A stretch of DNA of 64,000 nt from Phycisphaerae bacterium (GTDB lineage Bacteria; Planctomycetota; Phycisphaerae; UBA1845). The DNA lies in assembly GCA_029260135.1 (NCBI GenBank), contig JAJDDV010000053.1:44018-108017 (forward strand), given 5' to 3'. Under the pieces are notes generated by a model that did no database searches, was not told the DNA's origin, and saw nothing but the letters and a program-made list of their open reading frames with translations. Within the stretch, counting starts at the first letter, position 1; each line of letters opens with the position of its first letter. The translations under genes and the position numbers were made by a program. Shown piece by piece: positions 25,731-34,808 of the stretch.

Positions 25731-26759
25731 ATGGCGTTGCGATTGTTCTCGCGACACAAAACCAAACCTTCGGAGCCACCCAGTTCTTCGAAACGCGGTG
25801 CAAGCGGTGATCCTCCAGATCCCGAGTCCAAACCCGAGTTCACGCCGGCGCCGCTCGAAACACAGGACGAAGATCCGCTGAAGCGACTGAGGCAGCAGGG
25901 TCGCAGCAACGTGATTCTTCGCGATCGCGACACGTGGCGTTCGCACGCGGGCGGCGAAACGATCGTCGAAGAGGTCGAGCACGAGCTCGAACAGCGGATG
26001 GCGCTGGTTCCCGCCGGCAGCGTCACCGTGCATCAGACGCTGACCGCACAGCCCGGATCGCCGGAGGAGGAGATCGCGGTCGAGCCCTTCCTGCTGGATA
26101 CCTATGCGGTCACCAACGCCCGTTATCAGAGATTCGTCGATGCGGGCGGGTACGATGCGCTGGAGTTCTGGCCGGAGGAGATCTGGCCTCACCTCATAGA
26201 ACTCAAGGACCTGACGGGGCAGCCGGCCCCGAAGTTCTGGCGACAGGGTCGTCATGATGCGACGCTGAGCCATCATCCCGTGGTGGGCATCAGTTGGTAT
26301 GAAGCACAGGCTTATGCGTTGTGGATCGGCCAACGCTTACCTTCGGATTCCGAGTGGCAAATGGCCGCCTCCTGGCACATCAAAAGTTCGACGGACATGA
26401 TGCGCCGCTTCCCATGGGGCGACGCCATGGACGTAACGCGATGCAATCTGTGGGCGGCGCGTCATGGCACGACCGTACCGGTCACTGAGTATGCCACGGG
26501 TGCGGCGCCGAACCAAGTTCGCCAGCTCGTGGGAAACGTCTGGGAGTGGACCGACTCGGAATACGTGGTCACGGATGATGAGGGGCGCGCGATCATCGGC
26601 GAGATGCCCATGCACGTTGTGCGCGGGGGCGCGTATGACACGTACTTCGAAACGCAGGCGACGAGCACCTTTCGAACCGGCCAGCTCGCACTGATGCGTA
26701 CACACAACACGGGATTTCGTTGTGCCATGGACCTCTCCGAGGCCACCTGGATGACGTAA
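25731..26759 (+). CDS. FGE/SUMF1-domain protein, probably non-catalytic
   Basis: A 342-aa protein. The first 75 residues are basic and Pro/Ser-rich. The rest is a formylglycine-generating-enzyme fold: ALVPAGSVTV, VEPFLLDTYAVTNARYQRFV, HPVVGISWYEAQAYALWIG, RLPSDSEWQMAA, RFPWGD, VGNVWEWTDSEY, VVRGGAY and GFRC. The paired Cys motif of true sulfatase-activating enzymes (CYRYRC region) is replaced by FRTGQLA, so copper-dependent oxidation is unlikely; such domains often serve as ligand-binding modules. The ATG at 25731 sits 7 nt after AAAGGGAG; another ATG is 6 nt upstream. It is the second gene of the GTPase run. Confidence 0.85.
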   Translation: MALRLFSRHKTKPSEPPSSSKRGASGDPPDPESKPEFTPAPLETQDEDPLKRLRQQGRSNVILRDRDTWRSHAGGETIVEEVEHELEQRMALVPAGSVTVHQTLTAQPGSPEEEIAVEPFLLDTYAVTNARYQRFVDAGGYDALEFWPEEIWPHLIELKDLTGQPAPKFWRQGRHDATLSHHPVVGISWYEAQAYALWIGQRLPSDSEWQMAASWHIKSSTDMMRRFPWGDAMDVTRCNLWAARHGTTVPVTEYATGAAPNQVRQLVGNVWEWTDSEYVVTDDEGRAIIGEMPMHVVRGGAYDTYFETQATSTFRTGQLALMRTHNTGFRCAMDLSEATWMT

Positions 26760-26781
26760 GCCGCCGCCGAAGGAGTCTTCC

Positions 26782-27663
26782 GTGACTACGTTGACCGCAC
26801 CACAGGCCGAGGCGCTGAAATGCCTCGTCTGCGACGATGAAAACAAGATCAACGCGACCGTCTGCGAGACGTGCGGCGCGCCGATGGCGCTCGTACACGA
26901 GACGATTGCCCAGGAACGTGAACCCTGCATTGTGACCGTGATCGGTGACAGCAATGTCGGCAAAACCGTCTATCTGGGCATGCTGTTGGACATGCTGTCG
27001 AAGCGAGCCGACGACTTCGACGCCGTGCCGAAAGGCGCCTATTCCATCAATCTTCAGCACACCGTGGTCAGCTATCTCGGTGCCCGTCAATTCCCGCCAA
27101 AGACCGCCATGGAGGTGGACGAGTGGCATTGGGCGTATTACCAGGTCTCCCTCCGAAGTAGGGAATCAGACATCTATGACCTGGTCATGCCGGATATGGC
27201 AGGCGAGGCGCTCTCGGCGGAGGTTTCCTCGCCGAACACATTTGCGGTCATTCGATCCCTGTTGGACAAAAGCACCGGAATCATCCTTCTGGTCGACGCC
27301 GCGATGGCGGCCGCCGGGTCGCCGCAACCGGACTTCTTCGCCTTGAAACTCATGACCTATCTCGACGGCGTCCGCGCGACGAAGCGGGGGCGACGCAATC
27401 CGACACCGGTGGCGGTCGTACTCTCGAAAGCCGACTATTGCCCGGAGTGCTTCGACGATCCGAATGGTTTCGCGAAGACCAACCTGAACAGGGTCTGGAA
27501 CCTCTGTGATAACCGGTTCGAGAACGTGTCCTTCTTCTCGGCCAGTGTCGTTGGCGCTTTGGGATACGGGACGGATGAATCTCAGAATGTCGTCCCCTTC
27601 CCGCTTCACGTCGCGCCGCGCGGTGTTGTCGAGCCGTTCGAGTGGGTACTGGCCCGCCTCTAG
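26782..27663 (+). CDS. Zinc-ribbon GTPase of a GAP1-type cluster
   Basis: A 293-aa protein. The N-terminus has a zinc ribbon CLVC-x10-CETC (Cys14, 17, 28, 31). Then comes a GTPase-like domain: P-loop GDSNVGKT (55-62), a Walker B/G3-like PDMAGEAL and G4-like LSKAD, which suggests guanine specificity. It lacks a membrane segment. Comparable TRAFAC-like GTPases are known in bacterial conflict or signalling operons paired with GAP1 proteins, and a GAP1-like protein is the next gene, 30 nt on. I infer a nucleotide-dependent switch. The start is the ATG-less GTG at 26782, with GGAGTC upstream. Confidence 0.8.
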   Translation: MTTLTAPQAEALKCLVCDDENKINATVCETCGAPMALVHETIAQEREPCIVTVIGDSNVGKTVYLGMLLDMLSKRADDFDAVPKGAYSINLQHTVVSYLGARQFPPKTAMEVDEWHWAYYQVSLRSRESDIYDLVMPDMAGEALSAEVSSPNTFAVIRSLLDKSTGIILLVDAAMAAAGSPQPDFFALKLMTYLDGVRATKRGRRNPTPVAVVLSKADYCPECFDDPNGFAKTNLNRVWNLCDNRFENVSFFSASVVGALGYGTDESQNVVPFPLHVAPRGVVEPFEWVLARL

Positions 27664-27693
27664 CGATTCCGACCGGTTTGGGGAAAGGACGAC

Positions 27694-29109
27694 ATGTCCG
27701 CGACACTGGCCTGCGACCAAGCAATCTTCACGTCGATCCGCAACCCGCTCGGTGAGGGGTATCGGATCGTCTCCGCCAGTCGTCATCTGCATCCGGACGA
27801 GAAGCAGGCGATCACCCGCCAATCACCATCCCATGACGCGCTGTGCGACGAGGAGTCGGACAAGAACGTGGTAGGCGCGGCGTTCTACGCGCTTCCCGGT
27901 GGACGCCTTTGCGTGGCCTACAGTTGCTGTGCCGGTGCAGAACATACCGGCCGCGGCGGCCAACGCGTGTATACCCACAACGTCGTTTTCAAGCCGGACG
28001 ACTTCGCATGCTGTGCGTACAATCCGTTCGTCATTCTCCGTGCCATGACGGAATGCGGCTTGACCACGCCGCAGATCCCGCCGCCGCGCGAACTCGATGA
28101 ACTGGCGCTGACCATCAGCGACCAGGCACTCGCCGTCCCCGACTCGGTTGCGGCAACGGCGCTCTCGTCCGATTGGCGCAAGCACTGCCTGAACGCCCTG
28201 CTGAACGATCGTACGCTGCTGATCAACCAGTCGCAGCGATGGATCGACACGGCCGAAGCTCTTGTCCTGGGTCTGCCCGGACCGGCGCGATCGACACTCT
28301 CGTTCTCCGCCGGACTGCGCTTTTCAGTCGGACGCTGCCACCGCCTGTCACTCACCGCCGACAACCCGATCACCACCAAGAAACGCATTGAAGGTCGATC
28401 GATCGAATACATCGAACCGTCCAAGGAAGCGGCACCCGAGTCGCAAACGTCGTCATGGATCACCTTCGTGGAGCGCCACTGGGAGCGCGGTGACCTCCAG
28501 CGCCTCGCCAGTCGAACCTCGTTACCGTTCGAGGATGCCTCCGTCGAAGCACGCGAACGAATCGGACGACTGTACGGTCAGCTCGACGCGCTGCCCGATT
28601 CGACGACGACCGACATCTTGAAGCTCGCGCCCCGACACCTGCAACACCCAATCCCACCGGTCGAGTCGGACATCGCCGCCGAGCTGCTGGTCCAGGCGCA
28701 AGAGACATTACGGGGTCGCTTCCGTTGCGAAACCTGGGTACAGTTGGAACCGAATATCGACCCGCTGTGCTCGATCTGGCGACAATCCGAGGATGGGACC
28801 CTCTTCGGTTGGCCGCTCCTCGAAGTCCTCGTTGAAATCGCCGAACGTCAACATCCAACCATCGCGGCTGAGGTAGCGCTCAAACTCACGCGCGACATTC
28901 CCTCAGGCATGGATGCGTCCGAACACGCCCGGATGCTCGATCGAGTGCTCACGCGTCTGGCAAACTTCGCGGATCAAGCCGGCGACGAGGAACTCCTGCC
29001 ACTTCCAACCCTGGTCCAGCGCTGGCAGACCGTTCGACCAAATTGCCCGCTCGTTGGACGCATCCAGGCTCGATGTGAAGCGCTCGCAGCCATCCAATCC
29101 GAGAAGTAG
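27694..29109 (+). CDS. GAP1-like GTPase-associated protein
   Basis: A 471-aa soluble protein. The N-terminal 120 residues carry FTSIRNPLGEGYRIVSAS and the conserved GRGGQRVYTHNVVF block followed by an NPF motif, which match the N-terminal domain of GTPase-associated protein 1 (GAP1) as I remember it. The middle is helical (LILL-type Leu-rich, SLTADNPITTKKRIE) and the C-terminus resembles HEAT-like helices. GAP1 proteins occur next to small GTPases in predicted conflict systems, and here a GTPase sits directly upstream. The assignment is by motif only. It has no obvious enzymatic residues. The start ATG follows GGGGAAAGGACGAC. Confidence 0.68.
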   Translation: MSATLACDQAIFTSIRNPLGEGYRIVSASRHLHPDEKQAITRQSPSHDALCDEESDKNVVGAAFYALPGGRLCVAYSCCAGAEHTGRGGQRVYTHNVVFKPDDFACCAYNPFVILRAMTECGLTTPQIPPPRELDELALTISDQALAVPDSVAATALSSDWRKHCLNALLNDRTLLINQSQRWIDTAEALVLGLPGPARSTLSFSAGLRFSVGRCHRLSLTADNPITTKKRIEGRSIEYIEPSKEAAPESQTSSWITFVERHWERGDLQRLASRTSLPFEDASVEARERIGRLYGQLDALPDSTTTDILKLAPRHLQHPIPPVESDIAAELLVQAQETLRGRFRCETWVQLEPNIDPLCSIWRQSEDGTLFGWPLLEVLVEIAERQHPTIAAEVALKLTRDIPSGMDASEHARMLDRVLTRLANFADQAGDEELLPLPTLVQRWQTVRPNCPLVGRIQARCEALAAIQSEK

Positions 29110-29420
29110 GCCAACGTCCTCCGGAGCGGCAGCGCCCATTCGAGCGCGGCCTTGAAGAGAACCGCGCCGTGCAAGGCTCGCGCGGAACACTCACACCGAG
29201 AGTCCTGGTGTACACGCGCCTCAGGTCGATCGAGATCCCGCGCGACCTGTCGACGCAGAAAGTGCGCGGAGACGGAAGACAAGACCATTTCCCCTTGCTA
29301 CCATGCGGCCGACGTGCGCAAACGCGGGCCGAAGACATCGGCACCGGAGGATCACAAAGCCGCGCACCGGTATTCGAATGGACAGTGCTGGGCCCAGCGG
29401 CACCGCAGGAATGAGAGGCC
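29110..29420. other. Intergenic region before ftcD
   Basis: About 310 nt with no credible gene, repeat or terminator. Reading frames present are out-of-frame shadows. Confidence 0.5.
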
Positions 29421-31106
29421 ATGACCAACAAACTCATTGAATGTGTACCGAATTTCAGCGAGGGAAACGACCTTTCCATCATCAAACACATCACGGACCG
29501 GATCGAGAGCGTCGACGGCGTCAAGTTGCTGGATGTCGATCCCGGAAAGGCCACAAACCGAACCGTCGTCACCTTCGTCGGCGAGCCCGGGGCGGTGATC
29601 GAAGCCGCGGTTCGCGCCGTCGAGAAAGCCGCGCAGCTCATCGACATGAGCAAACATCACGGCGAGCACCCCCGCTTTGGCGCAACGGACGTCTGCCCAC
29701 TCGTCCCTGTCTCCAATATCACGATGGACGAAACGGTTGAATACGCACGATCGCTGGCCAAACGCCTCGGCGAAGAGGTGGGCATCACGGTGTACTGCTA
29801 CGAAAACGCCGCCCTCAGTCAGCAGCGACAGAATCTCGCAAGCGTCCGAGCGGGAGAATATGAAGGTCTCCAGGAGAAGCTGAACACCCCGGAAGGGAAG
29901 CCCGACTTTGGCCCCAGTGACTTTAACGCACGATCCGGCGCGACCGCCGTCGGGGCGCGAGACTTTCTCGTCGCATACAACGTCAACCTCAATACCACGT
30001 CGACGCGCCGCGCAAACGCCATTGCCTTCGACGTGCGCGAAAAGGGACGCAAGAAACGAGAGGGAAACCCACTGACGGGTCCGGTGGTCAAGGACGAGCA
30101 AGGCAAAGCCGTCTGGATTCCCGGAAAGCTCAAGTGCGTGAAAGGAATCGGCTGGTTCATTGAAGAATTCGGCATCGCCCAGGTGTCGGTGAACCTCACG
30201 AACATCACTGTCACACCGGTGCATGAATGCTTTGACGCCGTGTGTGACTCGGCAGCGTCGCGTGGGATTCGCGTAACCGGCTCGGAACTGGTGGGGCTGA
30301 TTCCACTCAACGCGATGCTCGACGCGGGGCGTTATTTCCTCCGCAAACAGCAACGATCCGCCGGCGTCTGCGATGCGGAACTGATCAAGATCGCGGTCAA
30401 ATCGCTAGGCCTCGACGAACTCTACCCCTTCAAACCCCAGGAGAAGATCGTCGAGTATTGCATCGCCGACCAAGCGAAGAAACGCCTGGTGGATCTGACG
30501 CTCGAGGGGTTCGTTCACGAAACCGCCTCGGAATCGCCCGCGCCGGGCGGCGGGTCGATCTCCGCCTCGATGGGCGCGATGGGGGCCGCGCTCGCTACCA
30601 TGGTGGCGAATCTCTCCTCTCACAAACGAGGCTGGGATGACCGCTGGGAAGAGTTTTCCGACTGGGCCGTCAAAGGCAAAACGCTGCACCACGAACTGCT
30701 GCATCTCATCGACGAAGACACCGACGCCTTCAACCAGATCATGGCGGCGTTCGGCCTGCCTGCTGGAAGCGATGCTGAAAAGGCGGAAAAGGAAAAAACC
30801 GTCGAAGCTGCCACGAAGTACGCCATCGAGATTCCCTTTCGCGTGATGCAGAAGGCATTCGATTCCATGGAAGTCATCCAGGCCATGGCAGAAAACGGAA
30901 ATCCGAATTCCGTCTCCGATGCAGGCGTCGGCGCGTTGTGCGCAAGGTCCGCCGTCATGGGCGCGTTCCTCAACGTCAAAATCAACTCGACCGACCTGAA
31001 AGACAGAACCTTCGTCGAAGATAGGCTCGCCCGCGGGCGAGCGCTCGAGCAGAGCGCCATCGCGAAGGAACGAGAGATCCTCGACATCGTGAACGCGAAG
31101 ATGTAG
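29421..31106 (+). CDS. ftcD: Bifunctional glutamate formimidoyltransferase / formimidoyl-THF cyclodeaminase
   Basis: A 561-aa two-domain folate enzyme. The N-terminal half is formimidoyltransferase (IECVPNFSEGND, HHGEHPRFGATDVCPLVP, NVNLNTTSTRRANAIA), moving a formimidoyl group from formiminoglutamate to THF. The C-terminal half is cyclodeaminase (FVHETASESPAPGGGSISAS) that converts the product to methenyl-THF with ammonia release. The fused order and length match FTCD. It belongs to histidine degradation, but no hut gene is adjacent. Ribosome-binding site GAGAGG lies 2-8 nt before the ATG. With purU at the window's left edge this is a second one-carbon gene. Confidence 0.95.
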   Translation: MTNKLIECVPNFSEGNDLSIIKHITDRIESVDGVKLLDVDPGKATNRTVVTFVGEPGAVIEAAVRAVEKAAQLIDMSKHHGEHPRFGATDVCPLVPVSNITMDETVEYARSLAKRLGEEVGITVYCYENAALSQQRQNLASVRAGEYEGLQEKLNTPEGKPDFGPSDFNARSGATAVGARDFLVAYNVNLNTTSTRRANAIAFDVREKGRKKREGNPLTGPVVKDEQGKAVWIPGKLKCVKGIGWFIEEFGIAQVSVNLTNITVTPVHECFDAVCDSAASRGIRVTGSELVGLIPLNAMLDAGRYFLRKQQRSAGVCDAELIKIAVKSLGLDELYPFKPQEKIVEYCIADQAKKRLVDLTLEGFVHETASESPAPGGGSISASMGAMGAALATMVANLSSHKRGWDDRWEEFSDWAVKGKTLHHELLHLIDEDTDAFNQIMAAFGLPAGSDAEKAEKEKTVEAATKYAIEIPFRVMQKAFDSMEVIQAMAENGNPNSVSDAGVGALCARSAVMGAFLNVKINSTDLKDRTFVEDRLARGRALEQSAIAKEREILDIVNAKM

Positions 31107-31429
31107 CGCTTCCGGCGCGGGGGCAGGGTTTCTGCCCCGAACGGGGCGTCCGAAAAGTCAGGAGCACAGGTCTCCACCGAGCCCACTTCGACGCGACAGG
31201 CATCGCCCGTTGGGCTGCGTCGAGTGCGGCGGCACGGACGGCGACCGCGCCAAGCGACCTCCCACGCGATTTCCGGGCGACGGCATTCCGACTGAAGACC
31301 GACGCACCAGGAGACGATAATACCGCTGGGATATTATAAAGGTCATGCTCTAATCTATTTGGTCCTCCAGGCCATGATGCTCGGATCCGTTTGCGCGATG
31401 ACATCACCCGATCACGAACGGAAGACGCC
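31107..31429. other. Intergenic region before the MEDS kinase
   Basis: No gene is visible. An AT-rich patch (ATATTATAAA, 31331-31340) may mark a -10 region, but there is no matching -35. Confidence 0.4.
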
Positions 31430-33316
31430 GTGAGCTCGCTGGTCCGCCCACCGAACCAGCTGGTCGATCAGCTGGAACGATTGCAGGTCCATGACCATCT
31501 CTGCCTCGTCTACGAGACACCGGCACAGCAATTATCCGCCGCCGTTCCCTTCATGAGAATTGGACTCGAGCGCGGCGAGCAATGTGTCTACATCGCCGAC
31601 GAGAACAGCGCGAGCAGGGTCCTCGAGAGCATGCAGGGCGGGAGACTGGACATCGCCCCGTTCCTCGCGAGTGGCGCCCTGCGCGTGATCACGAAGCAAG
31701 ACGCCTACCTGAAACAAGGCTGCTTCGATCCCGATTGGATGATCGACTTCCTCAAGAAAGCGTGCGATTCCGCCAGGGCGGACGGATACGCCGCGCTGCG
31801 CGCAACGGGGGAAATGACCTGGGCACTCGGCGGCGATCCGGGTAGCGATCGGTTGATCGAGTATGAGGCGAAGCTCAACGAGTTCTTCCCGTACAACGAT
31901 GTCGTCGCCATCTGTCAGTACAACAGGAATCGATTCCGCCCGGATGTCATCCGCAGCGTGATCCAAACGCACCCCATCATGGTCTACGGATACCAAGTCA
32001 GCCCAAACGACTACTACGTCCCTCCCCGCGAGTACTTGGGACACCGTGATCCCCAGCGTGAAGTGAGCCGCCTTCTTCACCATGTCACCGAACGACAACG
32101 GACGGAAGATGCGCTTCGGGAGAACGAAGAGCGCACGCGACGACTCTACGGGGCGGTCCAGGCTGGAATCGTTCTTCAATCTGTGGATGGATCGATTCTC
32201 CACGCCAATCGAGTCGCCTGCACGATCCTCGGATTGGAGGAGGAAGAGCTCATCCAGAAAACGCTCCTCGACCCCCACTGGAAGATGGTGCTCGAGGACG
32301 GCTCACCGGTCTCCGTCGCAAATCACCCGTTCATGATCACCATACGAAACGGCGTCGCGATGCAGAACTCGGTCGTCGGCGTCCTCGCAGGTGACGCACC
32401 GACCATGCGATGGCTACTGGTCAGCACGGAACCCATCGCCGACCCGGCGACCGGTGCGCTCAGCCAGGCCCTGATCACGTTCAACGACATCACGGAGCGC
32501 AAACAAGCCGAACAGAGGCTGGTGCGGGATCGCACTCATCTGGAAGTCCTGGTCCAAGAGCGCACGGAAGCGCTGGCGAACTCCCATCAAGCGCTGCAAC
32601 GCGCGGAACGCCTGGCTTCACTCGGAACCCTATCGTCCGGAATTGCGCACGAAATCAACAACCCCATCGGGATGATCCTGCTATCCGCCGAGAACGCCCT
32701 TGCCGCGACGAACGGCCTGCAGAACGAAGATACCGTCCGCACCTGCCTCGCGCACATCGTCGACAACGCGGAACGTTGCGGCAGAATCACCAGAAGCGTC
32801 CTCCAGTTCGCCAAAGAGGAGCGAACCGAGAAATGGCCGGAGAACGTCAATGAAATCGTCGAAGATGCCGTACGCGTCGCTCGGAAATACCACAAGAACC
32901 GAAGCGGGGCCGTCCTCGTGCGACTCGCCCCGGAGACGCACACGGTCTGCGTCAATCCCATCGAGATCCAACAGGTTCTCGTGAATCTGATCCACAATGC
33001 CCTCGAGGCCGCCAACGGCCAGGGCGACGTGACGATTCGCACGGAGACGGCCCACGACGCGGTCCGGATCGCAGTTAGAGACAACGGGCCCGGAATACCC
33101 AGCGCCCACCTCAAACACGTCTTCGATCCCTTCTTCACGACGCGCCGCGAGGACGGCGGAACCGGACTCGGGCTGAGCATCGTTCACGGAATCATCAATG
33201 ACCATGGCGGCAGCATCGAGGTGAAAAGCGAACCAGGCCGGGGAACGACGTTCACCGTCGTACTTCCGCTCGTCGATACCGCGGAGACGAAGCATGACCA
33301 GAGTGCTTGTCGTTGA
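31430..33316 (+). CDS. MEDS-PAS sensor histidine kinase
   Basis: A 628-aa soluble kinase. Residues 10-190 match a MEDS sensory domain (VHDHLCLVYETPAQQ, RGEQCVYIADENSA, GEMTWAL), a domain known from DcmR-like sensors of small organic compounds. A PAS domain follows (RLYGAVQAGIVLQ...), then HisKA with RLASLGTLSSGIAHEINNP (phospho-His) and a HATPase with NALEAANG, DNGPGIP and GGTGLGLSI. There is no membrane segment. A GTG at 31430 with GGAAG five bases upstream is preferred; an in-frame TTG lies at 31391. It overlaps the following regulator by 23 nt, so signal passes presumably to that protein. Confidence 0.88.
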   Translation: MSSLVRPPNQLVDQLERLQVHDHLCLVYETPAQQLSAAVPFMRIGLERGEQCVYIADENSASRVLESMQGGRLDIAPFLASGALRVITKQDAYLKQGCFDPDWMIDFLKKACDSARADGYAALRATGEMTWALGGDPGSDRLIEYEAKLNEFFPYNDVVAICQYNRNRFRPDVIRSVIQTHPIMVYGYQVSPNDYYVPPREYLGHRDPQREVSRLLHHVTERQRTEDALRENEERTRRLYGAVQAGIVLQSVDGSILHANRVACTILGLEEEELIQKTLLDPHWKMVLEDGSPVSVANHPFMITIRNGVAMQNSVVGVLAGDAPTMRWLLVSTEPIADPATGALSQALITFNDITERKQAEQRLVRDRTHLEVLVQERTEALANSHQALQRAERLASLGTLSSGIAHEINNPIGMILLSAENALAATNGLQNEDTVRTCLAHIVDNAERCGRITRSVLQFAKEERTEKWPENVNEIVEDAVRVARKYHKNRSGAVLVRLAPETHTVCVNPIEIQQVLVNLIHNALEAANGQGDVTIRTETAHDAVRIAVRDNGPGIPSAHLKHVFDPFFTTRREDGGTGLGLSIVHGIINDHGGSIEVKSEPGRGTTFTVVLPLVDTAETKHDQSACR

Positions 33317-34607
33317 CGACGAAGAGATCTACCGGCACCAACTGACGGAGACACTTTCTTCCGATGGAAGTCATGTAGCGACGGCCGCAAACGGCCGCGA
33401 AGCGGTCGACATCGGTGCGCGGTATCGTCCGGACGTGTTGGTCATCGACTGGATGCTCAAGGACCACATCCATGGCCTTCATGTCGTCCAGACGCTGCGT
33501 GCGGTCACGCCTGATCTGCAATCGATCCTCATCACGGGATTCCCGTCGGACGACCTCCGCCACGAGTCCGACCAGCTGAACATCGCTGACTTCATCGAGA
33601 AACCCTTCAAGCGCGAACGCGTTCTTGACGCCGTTCAGCGCGCCCTGCGCTGCCCCGGAACGCTGCACCACCAGACGCCGCTTGCCGTCCTCGAAGTTGA
33701 CGCCGACGCTACGGTTCTCTTCGCGAACCCGCTGGCCAAGACCATGCTCAAAGAAACGAAGATCGGAAGCGGCGCCATGAACCTGGAGAGTATCTTCCAG
33801 AAAAACGGTGTTCCGAATCTCGACGAAGCCGTGTCGCACGGGCTGGTGGTCTATCCGCGTTCGGAACCACAAGTCACCTGGCGGATCCGCTCGCAGAACG
33901 TGCACGCCGGCCAAAGCCGGTTGATCATCGTGCAACGCAGGAGTGATCCGCCACACACCGGTCATCCGTTCGCCGGACTACTCCTCGGATTGAGAGAGCC
34001 CAAAAAAATCGTGTGGCCCTTTGACGGCCGCGTGTTGATCGTCGACGACCAGGCGACGCGTCGGCGGATGTACGTCACGATGCTCGAAACCGCCGGCGCC
34101 GGATGCTACGCGGTCAAGACAACGCGTGAGGCCGTTCGTCTGATTCAGGAGGACGGAGGAATCGAGTTCGTCGTCTTCGATGATGGTTCACTCAAGACGA
34201 GTGCCGCGGAGACGATCACCGGCATTAGATCAACCGGTTCGAACGCCCTGATCGTGGGCACGAGTCACCATCAACACCGAAAAGAACTCGCCGCACTTGA
34301 GGTGGACCACTATTTGCCGCAGCCTTGGACGGTCAAAACGCTCGTGGAGACGATTCTCGGAAAGCTCGGATCGTGTGTCGAGTGCGGACTGGAATTGCCG
34401 CTTCGAAGACCCACGCCCGGCGAGCCCACCAGTGGCTGGTCGTGTGCGTTCTGCAATTCACACTATCGTGCGGTGTTCGACGAGTGCGCTTCCGACGACA
34501 CGATCCGCAACGTGCTTGCCGTGGACAAAACTCACGCCGCCCTGGAGGAACCGAGTGTCCCCCGACGCGGGCCGCGGTCCGGTAACCAAGCGCCCGCGAG
34601 ATCATGA
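33294..34607 (+). CDS. Two-receiver response regulator with PAS-like middle and zinc ribbon
   Basis: A 437-aa protein. Receiver 1 is complete: VLVVDDEE acidic pair, VIDWML phospho-Asp, IEKPF Lys. A PAS-like segment follows (LAVLEVDADATVLFANPLAK). Receiver 2 (RVLIVDDQATRRRM...FVVFDD) keeps the Asp but has LPQPW where the conserved Lys-Pro should be, so it is probably inactive in phosphotransfer. The end has CVECG...CAFCNSHY, a likely zinc ribbon. No DNA-binding domain is seen. The gene overlaps the kinase upstream and may act as its output or as a relay. Confidence 0.85.
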   Translation: MTRVLVVDDEEIYRHQLTETLSSDGSHVATAANGREAVDIGARYRPDVLVIDWMLKDHIHGLHVVQTLRAVTPDLQSILITGFPSDDLRHESDQLNIADFIEKPFKRERVLDAVQRALRCPGTLHHQTPLAVLEVDADATVLFANPLAKTMLKETKIGSGAMNLESIFQKNGVPNLDEAVSHGLVVYPRSEPQVTWRIRSQNVHAGQSRLIIVQRRSDPPHTGHPFAGLLLGLREPKKIVWPFDGRVLIVDDQATRRRMYVTMLETAGAGCYAVKTTREAVRLIQEDGGIEFVVFDDGSLKTSAAETITGIRSTGSNALIVGTSHHQHRKELAALEVDHYLPQPWTVKTLVETILGKLGSCVECGLELPLRRPTPGEPTSGWSCAFCNSHYRAVFDECASDDTIRNVLAVDKTHAALEEPSVPRRGPRSGNQAPARS

Positions 34608-34808
34608 GAATCACCGTGTGATAAAAGCCTCGGGCGGCCTTCAGCAGCAGCGAAGGGTCAGCCCCCTTTCTCCAGGGCTTCGGCGCCTTCGTTTCACCAT
34701 CGAGATTGCCCGAAGGCCGCCGTCCGAACCGCCGATCAACGCGTAGGATTGCGCAACGCGTGCGGTACAGCCGATCCGTACCCGCTGCTGCGATGCCGCC
34801 GACTTCGT

